This document shows, piece after piece, positions 1 through 9,949 of a DNA stretch of 64,000 bases. The first letter of the stretch is position 1. The number at the start of each line of letters is the position of its first letter. The notes beneath the pieces were generated by a model that made no database searches, was not told the DNA's origin, and saw only the letters and a list, made by a program, of their open reading frames with translations. The stretch comes from Pseudomonas sp. H1h (GTDB lineage: Bacteria > Pseudomonadota > Gammaproteobacteria > Pseudomonadales > Pseudomonadaceae), in NCBI RefSeq assembly GCF_000633255.1, contig NZ_AYMJ01000008.1:186001-250000 (forward strand). The letters run 5' to 3'. Both the position numbers and the translations under genes were made by a program.

Positions 1-1
1 G

Positions 2-814
2 GTCGCCAAGGATCAGGCCCAGTTGGCCAACCTGCGGGTCAATCTCGAACGAGCCGGGAAACTCGCCGCCGCCAAGGCCGGGCCGACTCAGGACGTCGAC
101 ACGTATCGCGCGGAGTTGGCGGCCCAGCAGGCCACGGTACAGGCCGATCAGGCGGCGCTGGACACTGCGCGCCTGCAGCTGGAGTTCACTCAGGTCAAGG
201 CTCCGCTGACCGGCCGAACCGGCCAACGCCTGCTGGATGTCGGCGCGATAGCTCATGGTGCGGAAGCTTCCGGGCTGGTAACGATCACGCAGATGAATCC
301 GATCTCCGTGGCGTTTGCCGTGTCGCAGGACGACCTTGCAGAGATCCTCGAAGAAAACGCCAAGGGCGCGTTACAAGTGGTTGCGATGAGCCGCGACGGT
401 CAACAGGAAATCGCCCGTGGTCAACTGAGTTTCATCGACAGCCAGGTGACCGCCGCCAGTGGTCAGATCCAGCTCAAGGCCCAGTTCGACAACAGCAGTG
501 CAGAACTCTGGCCCGGTGAACTGGTGAGTGCGCGCCTGTTGGTACAAACCCGGCGCAATGTAGCGGTCGTGCCAGCTGAAGCCGTGCAGTTGGGACGTCA
601 GGGCCATTTCGTTTACGTGGTCGATGCGCAGCAACGCGTGCAACCGCGACAGGTGGATGCAGCGACCGTGGTCGGTGGCAAACAATGGATACGCCAGGGA
701 CTGACGGCTGGCGAAACGGTGGTTGTGCAGGGTCAATCCCGCGTTGCGCCGGGACTGAAAGTCGTGCCGGTCAAAACGGATGCCAATGCTGATCTGGCGC
801 AGGTGAATCCATGA
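2..814 (+). CDS. RND efflux periplasmic adaptor subunit (5'-truncated by window edge)
   Basis: This is the membrane-fusion (adaptor) protein of a tripartite efflux pump, bridging the inner-membrane RND pump and an outer-membrane channel. The reading frame is open from base 2, so the N-terminus and signal sequence lie before the window. The visible 270 residues show the end of the alpha-hairpin (AQQATVQADQAALDTARLQL), the closing half of the lipoyl domain (TQVKAPLTGRTGQ) and the beta-barrel and membrane-proximal domains (WPGELVSARLLV, VVPAEAVQLG). The stop codon overlaps the start of the pump gene by 4 bp (ATGA), so the two are translationally coupled. It is MdtA-like in appearance; the substrate cannot be told from sequence. 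Confidence 0.93.
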   Translation, partial: VAKDQAQLANLRVNLERAGKLAAAKAGPTQDVDTYRAELAAQQATVQADQAALDTARLQLEFTQVKAPLTGRTGQRLLDVGAIAHGAEASGLVTITQMNPISVAFAVSQDDLAEILEENAKGALQVVAMSRDGQQEIARGQLSFIDSQVTAASGQIQLKAQFDNSSAELWPGELVSARLLVQTRRNVAVVPAEAVQLGRQGHFVYVVDAQQRVQPRQVDAATVVGGKQWIRQGLTAGETVVVQGQSRVAPGLKVVPVKTDANADLAQVNP

Positions 815-3800
815 ACGCCCTGGCCGGTTTGATTCAACGACGGGTGGGCCTGAGCCTGTTGGCACTGGGCGTGATGCTGCTCGGTGCTTTTGCCTACTCT
901 CAATTGCCGGTGGCGCCCTTGCCGACGGTGGATTTCCCGACCATTCAGGTCACGACCAAGCTCTCCGGCGCCAGTGCAGAAACCATGGCGTCGTCGGTTG
1001 CCACGCCGCTGGAGCGCGCGTTTGCCGCTGTGCCGCAAGTCGCCTCGATGACCTCTTCGAGCGCCGCCGGCAAGACCCAGATCGTGCTGCAATTCGATCT
1101 GTCCCGAGACATCGATGGCGCTGCGCAGGACGTGCAGACGGCGATCAACACCGCCACTCCCAACCTGCCCAAGACCATGTCCAGCTTGCCGACCTTCAAC
1201 AAGGTCAACCCGGCCGAAGGCACTGTGTTGTCACTGGCGGTCACTTCGCCAACGCGCACCTTGCCGGAGCTCGATCGCTTCGCCGACAACTACATCGCCC
1301 AGCGTCTGTCGCAGATGCCCGGGGTGGGCCTGGTGGATTTCCATGGCGAACAGAAACCGGCGGTGCGCGTACAGATTGATCCTGATGCACTCGCTGCCCG
1401 GGGGCTGACCCTTGAAGACGTGCGCAGCGTCATTGGCGTCAGCACTCTGGATCAGCCCAAGGGCAGCCTCGATGGCCCAAGCCGTTCGATCACGCTGGGT
1501 GCAACCGATCAGTTGCTGGACCCGCAGCATTATCGCGATCAGGTCATCGCCTACAAGAACGGCATGCCGATCAAACTGGGCGATCTCGGCAGGGTCATCG
1601 CCGGGGCCGAGGACACCCAGCAGGCGGCGCAATTGGGGGCCGACCCGACCGTCATCGTCGACATTCACAAGCAACCGGGTTTCAACCTGCTGTCGACCAT
1701 TGCCACGATCAAGGCCAAATTGCCCGAGTTGACAGCCTCACTGCCGCGCGATGTGCAAGTGCAGGTGGTGGGTGACCGCACCCAGACCATCGAAGCGTCA
1801 GTCAATGACATGCAGTTCACGTTGCTGTTGTCCATCGCCCTGGTGGTCGTGGTGATCTTTGTCTTCCTGCGCAAAGCCACGGCGACACTGATTCCGAGCC
1901 TGACCATTCCGCTGTCGCTGGTGGCCACGTTCGGCGTCATGTACCTGCTGGGCTACAGCCTCGACAATCTGTCGATCATGGGCCTGGCGATTGCCGTCGG
2001 GTTCGTGGTGGACGACGCCATCGTGGTCATGGAGAACATTGTCCGGCATCTGGAAATGGGTAAATCCCGACTGCAATCGGCCGTTGACGGGATGCGGGAA
2101 GTGGCCTTCACCATTGTTTCGATGACGGTGTCGCTGATTGCGGTATTCCTGCCGATCCTGCTGATGTCGGGAATTGTCGGGCGCCTGATGCGTGAGTTTG
2201 CGGTCACGGTCAGTGTGGCAATCAGCATGTCGTGCATCGTCTCCCTGACCCTTACGCCCATGCTTTGTGCCTGGTTGCTCAAGCCTCATGACGACCAGGT
2301 GGAAGGACGTTTTGCCCAGGCCTGCGAACGAGGGTTCGCGCGCATCCACAACGGCTATCGCCGCAGTCTGGACTGGGTACTCGATCATCAGCGAACGACC
2401 CTGGCCGTGGCCATCGCGACCGTAGTCGCGACGGCAATCCTGTATGTCGGCATCCCCAAGGGCTTCTTTCCACAACAGGACAACGGCTTGATTCAGGGCG
2501 TGGCCGAAGCGGCGGCGGACATTTCTCCGCTCGCCATGCGCGCCCAGGTCAATCGCGCCGCGCAAGTGATCGGTGAAGATCCGGCGGTCGCCCGAGTGTA
2601 CTTCTGGATCGGCCCGAATCCGACCGTGAGCCAGGGCAAGTTGATGATCAACCTCAAGCCGTTCAGCGAGCGCACCGTCAGCGCCGCTGAAGTCATCCGG
2701 CGCCTGCAACCGGCGCTCGACGCGTTGTCCGGGATCAAGGTGTACATGCAGGCCAATCAGGATATCCAGATTGGCGGCCGGGCCAGTAAAACCCAGTATC
2801 AATACACCTTGCAGGATCCGGACAGCGCCGAGCTTGATCATTGGAGCGCGGTGCTGCTGGCCAAACTCAAGAGCCTGCCTCAGTTGCAACATGTGACGTC
2901 CGACCAGCAGCAGGCCATTGCACAATCGACCCTGGTCATCGACCGACCGACGGCGGCACGCCTGGGGGTGACGGTACAAGCCATCGACGATGTGCTGTAT
3001 GACGCGTTCGGTCAGCGGCAGATTGCGACGATGTTCACGCAACTGGATCAGAACCACGTGATTCTGGAACTCGATCCAGCCTGGCAGACATCCACTGCAA
3101 CGCTTGCGCATCTGTTCGTCCGCGCCGGTTCCGGAGCGCTGGTGCCGCTGAATCTGCTGGCCAGCGTCAAGACCGAGCAGGTGCCGATCATCATCAACCA
3201 TCAGGGCGTATTCCCGGCCATTACCCTGTCGTTCGATCTCGCCCCCGGCCATGCCTTGAGTGACGCAGTCAGCGCAATCAACCAGGCATCCCTGGCGGTC
3301 GCGCTGCCCGATACGGTGACGGGCAGTTTCCAGGGCACAGCCCAGGCGTTTCAGGACTCGCTCAAGTCGCAACCCTGGCTGATTCTGGCGGCGATCCTGA
3401 CGGTCTACATCGTGCTTGGCGTGCTGTATGAAAATGCCATCCACCCGCTGACGATCATCTCCACGCTGCCTTCCGCCGGGTTTGGCGCGCTGCTGGCACT
3501 GATGCTCTGTGGCCAGGATCTCTCGGTATTGGGCATGATCGGGATCATTTTGCTGATTGGCATCGTCAAGAAAAACGCGATCATGATCGTCGACTTCACG
3601 TTGCAGGCGCAGCAGCAAGGTCTGTCAGCCCGCGACGCCGTCAGGGAAGCCTGCCTGCTGCGCCTGCGGCCGATTCTGATGACGTCACTTGCTGCACTTC
3701 TCGGGGCTGTTCCCCTCGCGTTCGGGCATGGCGCCGGGTCGGAACTGAGACAGCCATTGGGTATCGCGATCGTCGGTGGCCTGACGGTTTCGCAGGTGCT

Positions 3801-3888
3801 GACGTTGTACACGACACCTGTGGTCTATCTCTGGTTCGAACGCCGGCGCCGCGTAACCGGGCTCGACAGCGAAGGTATTGCGGTCTGA
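811..3888 (+). CDS. RND multidrug efflux transporter, inner-membrane pump (MdtB/MdtC-like)
   Basis: This 1025-residue proton-driven pump has the full length and layout of the hydrophobe/amphiphile RND family. TM1 (LSLLALGVMLLGAFAYSQL) is followed by a large periplasmic loop, then TM2-6 with the proton-relay segment GFVVDDAIVVMENIVRH in TM4. A second periplasmic loop follows, then TM7-12 ending with LYTTPVVYLWFERRRR. The motif GIVKKNAIMIVDF in the second half is also typical of the family. It is co-transcribed with the overlapping adaptor gene. No outer-membrane channel gene follows, so a channel encoded elsewhere, or upstream of the window, must be used. It probably exports drugs or other amphiphiles. 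Confidence 0.95.
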   Translation: MNALAGLIQRRVGLSLLALGVMLLGAFAYSQLPVAPLPTVDFPTIQVTTKLSGASAETMASSVATPLERAFAAVPQVASMTSSSAAGKTQIVLQFDLSRDIDGAAQDVQTAINTATPNLPKTMSSLPTFNKVNPAEGTVLSLAVTSPTRTLPELDRFADNYIAQRLSQMPGVGLVDFHGEQKPAVRVQIDPDALAARGLTLEDVRSVIGVSTLDQPKGSLDGPSRSITLGATDQLLDPQHYRDQVIAYKNGMPIKLGDLGRVIAGAEDTQQAAQLGADPTVIVDIHKQPGFNLLSTIATIKAKLPELTASLPRDVQVQVVGDRTQTIEASVNDMQFTLLLSIALVVVVIFVFLRKATATLIPSLTIPLSLVATFGVMYLLGYSLDNLSIMGLAIAVGFVVDDAIVVMENIVRHLEMGKSRLQSAVDGMREVAFTIVSMTVSLIAVFLPILLMSGIVGRLMREFAVTVSVAISMSCIVSLTLTPMLCAWLLKPHDDQVEGRFAQACERGFARIHNGYRRSLDWVLDHQRTTLAVAIATVVATAILYVGIPKGFFPQQDNGLIQGVAEAAADISPLAMRAQVNRAAQVIGEDPAVARVYFWIGPNPTVSQGKLMINLKPFSERTVSAAEVIRRLQPALDALSGIKVYMQANQDIQIGGRASKTQYQYTLQDPDSAELDHWSAVLLAKLKSLPQLQHVTSDQQQAIAQSTLVIDRPTAARLGVTVQAIDDVLYDAFGQRQIATMFTQLDQNHVILELDPAWQTSTATLAHLFVRAGSGALVPLNLLASVKTEQVPIIINHQGVFPAITLSFDLAPGHALSDAVSAINQASLAVALPDTVTGSFQGTAQAFQDSLKSQPWLILAAILTVYIVLGVLYENAIHPLTIISTLPSAGFGALLALMLCGQDLSVLGMIGIILLIGIVKKNAIMIVDFTLQAQQQGLSARDAVREACLLRLRPILMTSLAALLGAVPLAFGHGAGSELRQPLGIAIVGGLTVSQVLTLYTTPVVYLWFERRRRVTGLDSEGIAV

Positions 3889-4029
3889 GCATGACAGCGG
3901 AGCCATACAGGAGGCGGGGGTTCAAACTGTTCGCAGGACTGGACTGATGAACGTCCACCATCGTGCAAAACACCCCTGACATCCATTCAATGGCAGAATC
4001 TCCCTGACTTGATTGTTTTGGAGAACACC

Positions 4030-5889
4030 ATGCTTCGTGTGTTTGAACGAAGACTCGACCCTTTCCCGCCTGACGAGGTACCACCGCCGCCCAATGGCCT
4101 GGCAAAATTTCTCTGGGCCTGCACCCGGGGTGCCCGCGGTTACATTCTGGCGTTGGTGCTGCTCAGTGCCGGCGTGTCGATTTATGAGGCGTGGCTGTTT
4201 TCCTTCCTCGGCCAGGTCGTTGACCTGCTCTCGACGTGGCAGGCCGGCGGTGAAGCGGCGGTGCAGGAAAGTCGCGTGTTGTGGGGCATGGGCATCGTCA
4301 TGGTGTTCAGCGTCGGGCTGGTGGCGTTGCGCACCATGGTCCAGCATCAGGTGTTGGCGATTAACCTGCCGCTGCGCCTGCGCTGGGATTTCCATCGGTT
4401 GATGCTGCGGCAGAGCCTTTCGTTTTTTTCCGATGAGTTTTCCGGCCGGGTCACGACCAAGGTGATGCAGACCGCGCTGGCGGTGCGCGACGTGCTGTTT
4501 ACCATGATCGAGATCTTGCCGGGGATCGGCGTGTATTTCATTGCGATCATTGCGCTGGCCGGCGGCTTTGCGCTGAAACTGATGCTGCCGTTCCTGGCCT
4601 GGGTCGTGCTGTTCGGTCTGGCCATGTGGTACTTCGTGCCGCGCCTGGGGAAGGTCGGGCAGGAGCAGGCCAACGCGCGCTCGATGATGACTGGGCGTAT
4701 CGCCGACGCCTACACCAACATCACCACGGTGAAGCTATTCTCCCACTCCAATCGGGAAGCGCATTTTGCACGGGCCGCGATGGAGGATTTCAAGCAAACC
4801 GGCTTTCGCCAGATGCGTCTGGTCAGTCTGTTCGAAATCGTCAATCAGGCACTGGTGGTGGGGTTGATCATGTCGGCCGGGGGCTATGCCCTGTGGCTGT
4901 GGCACCAGGGGGATGTCGGCGCCGGCGCCGTGGCGGCGATCACCGCCATGGCGTTGCGGATCAATGGCATGTCGAACTGGATCATGTGGCAAATGACTTC
5001 GCTGTTCGAAAGCATCGGCACCGTCCAGGACGGCATGGCGACGCTAACCCAAGGCACCAAAGTGCAGGACGCGCCTGACGCCGGTGAACTGGTGACCTCC
5101 GGTGGCGCGGTCATCTTCGACAAGGTGCGTTTCAACTACGGCGGCGAACGCCAGGTGCTCGATGGCCTGAGCCTGAGTATCCGCCCGGGCGAAAAAATCG
5201 GTCTGGTGGGCCGCTCCGGCGCCGGCAAATCCACGCTGATCAACCTGCTGCTGCGCTTTTATGACGTCGACAGCGGGGAGATTCGTATCGACGGGCAAAA
5301 CATCGCGCACGTGACGCAAGACAGCCTGCGGAGCGCCATCGGCATGGTCACGCAGGACACTTCGTTGCTGCACCGTTCCATTCGCGACAACATCGCCTAC
5401 GGCCGACCCGATGCAACCGACGCGCAGATCCGCCGCGCGGCGGCCAATGCTCAGGCCGACGAGTTCATCAGCCAACTCAGCGATCGGCAAGGCCATACAG
5501 GCTACGACACGCTGGTGGGCGAGCGGGGGATCAAGCTTTCGGGCGGCCAGCGCCAACGTGTCGCGATTGCCCGGGTCATGCTCAAGAATGCGCCGATCCT
5601 GCTGCTCGACGAGGCCACCAGCGCGCTGGACTCGGAAGTCGAAGTGGCGATTCAGGAAAGCCTCGACGAGATGATGCAGGGCAAGACCGTGATCGCGATC
5701 GCCCACCGCTTGTCGACGATTGCCGCCATGGACCGGCTCATCGTCATGGACGACGGACGCATCATCGAACAGGGCACTCACTCCGAACTGCTTGAGAAGA
5801 ACGGCGTCTATGCGCGGCTGTGGCAGCATCAGAGCGGCGGGTTCCTGGGGGAGGACAAGGGCGTGGTGGAGGCCTTGGATCAGGCGTAA
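4030..5889 (+). CDS. ABC exporter, fused permease and ATPase (MsbA/MDR-like)
   Basis: This is an exporter half-transporter of about 619 residues. The N-terminal part holds the six-helix transmembrane domain (for example YILALVLLSAGVSIYEAWLF). The C-terminal part is a nucleotide-binding domain with Walker A GRSGAGKSTL, signature LSGGQRQRVA, Walker B ILLLDEATSALD and the switch histidine in IAHRLST. It should work as a homodimer in the inner membrane. The start is set at the ATG preceded by TTGGAG with good spacing; an in-frame TTG seven codons upstream lacks this support. A gap of about 140 bp separates it from the RND pump, so it is probably transcribed on its own. The substrate is unknown; lipids, drugs or peptides are all possible. 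Confidence 0.92.
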   Translation: MLRVFERRLDPFPPDEVPPPPNGLAKFLWACTRGARGYILALVLLSAGVSIYEAWLFSFLGQVVDLLSTWQAGGEAAVQESRVLWGMGIVMVFSVGLVALRTMVQHQVLAINLPLRLRWDFHRLMLRQSLSFFSDEFSGRVTTKVMQTALAVRDVLFTMIEILPGIGVYFIAIIALAGGFALKLMLPFLAWVVLFGLAMWYFVPRLGKVGQEQANARSMMTGRIADAYTNITTVKLFSHSNREAHFARAAMEDFKQTGFRQMRLVSLFEIVNQALVVGLIMSAGGYALWLWHQGDVGAGAVAAITAMALRINGMSNWIMWQMTSLFESIGTVQDGMATLTQGTKVQDAPDAGELVTSGGAVIFDKVRFNYGGERQVLDGLSLSIRPGEKIGLVGRSGAGKSTLINLLLRFYDVDSGEIRIDGQNIAHVTQDSLRSAIGMVTQDTSLLHRSIRDNIAYGRPDATDAQIRRAAANAQADEFISQLSDRQGHTGYDTLVGERGIKLSGGQRQRVAIARVMLKNAPILLLDEATSALDSEVEVAIQESLDEMMQGKTVIAIAHRLSTIAAMDRLIVMDDGRIIEQGTHSELLEKNGVYARLWQHQSGGFLGEDKGVVEALDQA

Positions 5890-5900
5890 TCATCGCGCAC

Positions 5901-6108
5901 AAAAAAACCGGCCTTGCGCCGAATGCCGATCAGTCAAGCGAAGCCCCTTTGTGGGAGCGGGCTTGCTCGCGAAAGCGTTGGGGCAGTCAACGTCAATGTT
6001 TGCTGGGCCGACGTCTTCGCGAGCAAGCCCGCTCCCACAATTGATCTTCGTTGCTTTGAGCATTGAGTTCACTTGACTGATCGGCATTAGGCCTAGCGCC
6101 GGTTTTTT
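5901..6108. repeat. REPIN nested inside a longer inverted repeat / bidirectional terminator
   Basis: Two head-to-head REP copies (GTGGGAGCGGGCTTGCTCGC near 5951, and its inverted match near 6014-6038) form a typical Pseudomonas REPIN. They lie inside a second inverted repeat whose arms are 5921-5938 (GAATGCCGATCAGTCAAG) and 6072-6089 (CTTGACTGATCGGCATTA). Outside that pair, AAAAAAACCGGC at 5902-5912 mirrors GCCGGTTTTTTT at 6098-6108. The outer stem with its A- and T-runs looks like a shared terminator for the convergent ABC exporter and oprB genes. The middle arms resemble the ends of a short mobile element. Confidence 0.8.
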
Positions 6109-6121
6109 TGCATCGCATGCC

Positions 6122-7411
6122 TCAGAGCGCCGCTTTCACCTGCAATCCCAGCACCAGCGCATTGTCGATGTCTTGCCCGGAAAACGCGCCCGGCTCGATG
6201 ATGTATTGCACATTCGGGCGCAATGTCAGCCACGGGGTGGCCTGATAGCCGTAGCCGAGTTCGATCAATTGCTCGCCACTGTCCAGGTTCGGGAACGCTG
6301 CGCCATTGGCCAGCGCGGCGTCCTGCTGCACGTCGCGGCTGCGCGGGTTGGGCACGGCACGACCGTAGCCCAGGGCAACGGTGTCACGCGGGCGACCCTC
6401 GAACGGCTTGTACAGAACCAGACCGGTGCCATACCACTTGCTGAACGGCGAAGCCGCTTCACTGGCCGCCGAATACTGGCCGAAGGCGTGCAGGCTGCGG
6501 CCCTCGGACGATTGCGAACGCCACACGGCCTGATCGATCAGCAGGTAATGACCGCCACGGCCGGACACTTCCTTATCGCTGCCGATGCGTTTCACGTCGG
6601 AGCTGTCGTAGTAGTAACCGACCTTGTATTCGCCGGGCAATGGGCCCGCGTGCTTGTACACCAGCTCGATCGGCACCACGGTGCCGGTGGTGTGTTTCGG
6701 GCCTAGATGCCAGGCACGGCTGGAGTTGCCGTTGCTCTCGGGATCGACATTGAATGCGGCCACACGCAGTTGCCAGGACGGCGACAGGTCGTACTTGACG
6801 CGCACACCCAAGTGGGCGTTGGGGTAGTTGGTCCAGCCGCTGCCGCCGGACATGTTCAGCGGATGGCCGCAGAAACCGGCGTTCATGAAGTTGCAGAGAA
6901 TGCCGCTGTCCAGGCCGCCGAGGTCGTTGCCCATGGCCATATAGCCCAGCTTCACGTTGAGCGCCGGGGTGAAGAGGCTGCGCTCGTAACTCAGTTCGGT
7001 CAGGCGGGTGTAGAGCCCACCGTAGTTTTCCTGGATTGGCAGACGGTTGCCAACCAGGTCTTCGGAGGCGCTGTTGCCGCGTCGGTCGTTGATGGTCAAC
7101 TGAACCTTGCCCGCGTTGTCCACGCCGTACAGTTTGCTCAGGTCGAACTGCACGCCGAGCTTGATGTTCTGCGAGTAGCGCGCCGAACGGTGCAGGCCAC
7201 CCTCGGCGTTGTAGGCGGTTTCGCCGCTGTAGTCGCCGGTGAACTTGATGCCGTCCTCGTCCATCTGGTGACGCAGGCCGCCCCAGTCGCCAGTCAGGGT
7301 ATTACGGGTCAACAGGTTTGAATCGGTATCCGCGAAGGCGGGCAGGGCGGCACTGCAGGTCAGGCCCAACAGCACACCGTTGACCCAGGCCGATTGAGTA
7401 AAACGAAACAT
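6122..7411 (-). CDS. oprB: Carbohydrate-selective porin OprB
   Basis: This is an outer-membrane channel for glucose and related sugars, feeding the periplasmic glucose dehydrogenase encoded next to it. The predicted protein is about 429 residues, usual for OprB. It opens with a signal peptide (VNGVLLGLTCSAALPAFADTD), and the mature start LTGDWGGLRHQMDEDGI is characteristic of the family. The C-terminal stretch is rich in alternating residues, as expected for a beta-barrel. The start is set at the ATG 18 bases inside the longest frame, because AGGA lies just upstream and the signal peptide then begins correctly. It lies just downstream of gcd on the same strand (103 bp gap) and is probably co-transcribed with it. 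Confidence 0.95.
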   Translation of the reverse strand: MFRFTQSAWVNGVLLGLTCSAALPAFADTDSNLLTRNTLTGDWGGLRHQMDEDGIKFTGDYSGETAYNAEGGLHRSARYSQNIKLGVQFDLSKLYGVDNAGKVQLTINDRRGNSASEDLVGNRLPIQENYGGLYTRLTELSYERSLFTPALNVKLGYMAMGNDLGGLDSGILCNFMNAGFCGHPLNMSGGSGWTNYPNAHLGVRVKYDLSPSWQLRVAAFNVDPESNGNSSRAWHLGPKHTTGTVVPIELVYKHAGPLPGEYKVGYYYDSSDVKRIGSDKEVSGRGGHYLLIDQAVWRSQSSEGRSLHAFGQYSAASEAASPFSKWYGTGLVLYKPFEGRPRDTVALGYGRAVPNPRSRDVQQDAALANGAAFPNLDSGEQLIELGYGYQATPWLTLRPNVQYIIEPGAFSGQDIDNALVLGLQVKAAL

Positions 7412-7514
7412 GGAGATCTTCCTGCGCAAATCTATAGCGATATCGGAAAGCGGCGCCGCACCCGCAGGTGCCGCGCACAGAGAGCATGCCCGCCAGCGAG
7501 GCGGGCACTGCGGC

Positions 7515-9920
7515 TTACGGCAAGGCGTAAGCCATCACGTAGTCGCCGCGATCGGTCGACTGGCGCGCACCACCGGCGGTGATGACGATGTACTGCTTGC
7601 CGGTTTTCGGCGAAACATAAGTCATCGGGCCGCCCTGACTGCCCACTGGCAGACGTGCTTTCCAGACTTCTTCACCGTTGCCGCTGTTGAAGGCGCGCAG
7701 GTAGAAGTCCTGAGTACCGGCGATGAAGATCAAGCCACCTTGCGTCGACAGCGTGCCGCCGAGGGTCGGCAGGCCGATCTTGATTGGCAGGTGCATGCGG
7801 ATACCCAGAGGACCGGTGTCTTCAACGGTGCCGACCGGAACCTGCCAGGCGATTTTCTGCGTCTTCATGTCGATGGCGGTCAACGTGCCGAACGGCGGAG
7901 CCTGGCAAGGAATGCCGGCGACCGACAGGAAGCGGTTCTTGTTCACCGCATACGGCGTGCCTTTGAGCGGCACGGCGCCCATGCCGGTGTTCAGCGCTTC
8001 GCCACCGGAAGAGGCCTGAGCCTTGTTCTGCGACGGGATCATCTGAATCCACAGCCCCAGGCGCATGTCATTGACGAAGATGAAACCGTGGACCGGGTCA
8101 GTCGAGAGACTGCCCCAATTCATGCCGCCCAGCGAACCCGGGAAACTCAGCGATTTGTCGGTGCCCGGCGCGGTGTACAGGCCGTCATAACGCATCGATT
8201 TGAAATCGATCCGGCACAGCAGCTGATCGTACGGCGTTGCGCCCCACATGTCGGATTCGGTCAGGTGCTGAGCACCGATCTGCGGCATGCCCAGCGATTT
8301 CGGCTGGGTTGGCGAGTAGGGCTCGCCAGGGATGTTCGCGGCTTTGACCGGCACTTCTTTAACGTCGGTCAGCGGTTTGCCAGTGGCACGATCCAACACA
8401 TAGATCTGCCCGGCCTTGGTGCCGATGACCACTGCTGGTACGGTTTTGCCGTCCTTGTCGAAGTCGATCAGACTCGGCTGCATCGGCAGGTCGAAGTCCC
8501 AGAGGTCGTTGTGCACGGTCTGGAACACCCAGCGTTCATCGCCAGTGGTGGCGTCCAGCGCGAGAATCGAGGCACCGTAGGTGTGATCGAGTTTGCTGCG
8601 CTCGACACCGTAGATATCGGTGGACGAGCTGCCCATCGGCAGGAACACGGTGTTGGTCGCCGGGTCGTAGGACATCGGCGCCCAGCTGTTCGGCGTGCTG
8701 CGCACATAGGTGCTGCCGTCGGCCGGGGCCTTTTTATCCTGCGGGTTGCCCGGGTCGAAGGCCCAGCGCATGGCACCGGTAATCACGTCGAAACCACGGA
8801 TCACGCCGCCCGGCATGTCGGTTTGCACGTTGTCGGCCACGCGACCGCCAACCACCACGGTGGTACCGGCCATCAGCGGCGCGGAGGAGAGCTGATAGTA
8901 GCTGTCCGGAACATCCCCCAGACCGGCCTTCAGATCAACCTGGCCGTTGGTGCCGAAACCTTGGCAGAACTCACCGGTATCGGCATCGACCGCAATCAGA
9001 CGCGCATCGATGGTGTTGGTCAGCAAACGGCGCTGGCAGTTGGCGGCCGGCGCGGGTTTGGCTTCGATGATGCTCGAATTGCTGGGTTGGGCGATGGTTT
9101 TAGTGGCATCAAAATAAGCCATGCCACGGCAGCGCTGCCAGACTTTCGACTGGGCGTTGATCGGGTTTTTCCAGAGTTCTTTGCCGGTGTCGGCATCCAG
9201 CGCAATCAGGTTGTTGTGCGGGGTGCAGATGAACACCTTGTTGCCGATCTGCAGCGGGGTGAGCTGGTCTTCAGCGCCGTTGCCATCGCTCTCGGCGATG
9301 TCGCCGGTGTGGTAGGTCCACGCCACTTTCAGTTTATCGACGTTGTTGCGGTTGATCTGGTCCAGCGCAGCAAAGCGGCTGCCGCCTTCGGTATTACCGT
9401 AGTGCGCCCAGTCTTTTTGCGCGTTTTCCGGCTCAACCGGAGTCAGGCCCGGGCCTGTGCCTGTGGCGGCGACAGTCGGGTGCGCGACGAACATGTTGCC
9501 GGCCGCGACAGCCACACCGATAGCGAGCACAGCGGCCAGCGCATAAGCGCCGCGCCCTGGAACGCCGCCGTTGGCACGCTTGAGCAATGGATACACCAGC
9601 GCCACGACCACGCCGATGGCACTGAACATGAATAGGCGCGAGAACACCGGCCAGAACACCAGCCCGGCGTCGCTCACCGCCCAGATCGCCGTTGCGACCA
9701 GGAACGCTGCGAACAACCACGCACCGGCCGGTTTGAAGCGCGCAATCAGCAGGCCGGAAACGGCCATCGCCAAGCCACCCAGCAGGAAGTACCACGAGCC
9801 TCCCAGGCTGACCAATTTCACGCCACCAGCAGCGAGTGCCAGACCGAGCAGGGCGATGACTACGCCCAGCCCGACCAGAATGAATGTTGATATGCCCGAG
9901 AGGCGTTGACTCTGCTTCAC
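7515..9920 (-). CDS. gcd: Membrane-bound PQQ-dependent glucose dehydrogenase
   Basis: The enzyme oxidises D-glucose to gluconolactone in the periplasm and passes electrons to ubiquinone, using PQQ. The 801-residue length matches the family. Residues of about 1-150 form five membrane helices (for example FILVGLGVVIALLGLALAAGGV). The rest is the eight-bladed PQQ propeller, with segments such as DWAHYGNTEGGSRFAALDQI, AWTYHTGDIAE and GDERWVFQTVHNDLWDFDLP, ending in GGARQSTDRGDYVMAYALP. Gluconate made this way also drives mineral phosphate solubilisation in soil pseudomonads. A strong sigma-70 promoter with a palindrome in its spacer lies immediately upstream, and oprB follows. Confidence 0.97.
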   Translation of the reverse strand: MKQSQRLSGISTFILVGLGVVIALLGLALAAGGVKLVSLGGSWYFLLGGLAMAVSGLLIARFKPAGAWLFAAFLVATAIWAVSDAGLVFWPVFSRLFMFSAIGVVVALVYPLLKRANGGVPGRGAYALAAVLAIGVAVAAGNMFVAHPTVAATGTGPGLTPVEPENAQKDWAHYGNTEGGSRFAALDQINRNNVDKLKVAWTYHTGDIAESDGNGAEDQLTPLQIGNKVFICTPHNNLIALDADTGKELWKNPINAQSKVWQRCRGMAYFDATKTIAQPSNSSIIEAKPAPAANCQRRLLTNTIDARLIAVDADTGEFCQGFGTNGQVDLKAGLGDVPDSYYQLSSAPLMAGTTVVVGGRVADNVQTDMPGGVIRGFDVITGAMRWAFDPGNPQDKKAPADGSTYVRSTPNSWAPMSYDPATNTVFLPMGSSSTDIYGVERSKLDHTYGASILALDATTGDERWVFQTVHNDLWDFDLPMQPSLIDFDKDGKTVPAVVIGTKAGQIYVLDRATGKPLTDVKEVPVKAANIPGEPYSPTQPKSLGMPQIGAQHLTESDMWGATPYDQLLCRIDFKSMRYDGLYTAPGTDKSLSFPGSLGGMNWGSLSTDPVHGFIFVNDMRLGLWIQMIPSQNKAQASSGGEALNTGMGAVPLKGTPYAVNKNRFLSVAGIPCQAPPFGTLTAIDMKTQKIAWQVPVGTVEDTGPLGIRMHLPIKIGLPTLGGTLSTQGGLIFIAGTQDFYLRAFNSGNGEEVWKARLPVGSQGGPMTYVSPKTGKQYIVITAGGARQSTDRGDYVMAYALP

Positions 9921-9949
9921 GTTGAATGTCCCGTTGAAATGAGACGCGC

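Noticed and set aside
1798..3618. 606-codon open frame on the minus strand opposite the RND pump
   Set aside because: It is the antisense shadow of a clear pump gene: low-complexity composition rich in Gln, Arg, His and Asp, with no motif.
7410..9635. 741-codon plus-strand frame opposite gcd
   Set aside because: It mirrors the glucose dehydrogenase gene and has the shadow composition of high-GC DNA. It shows no domain.
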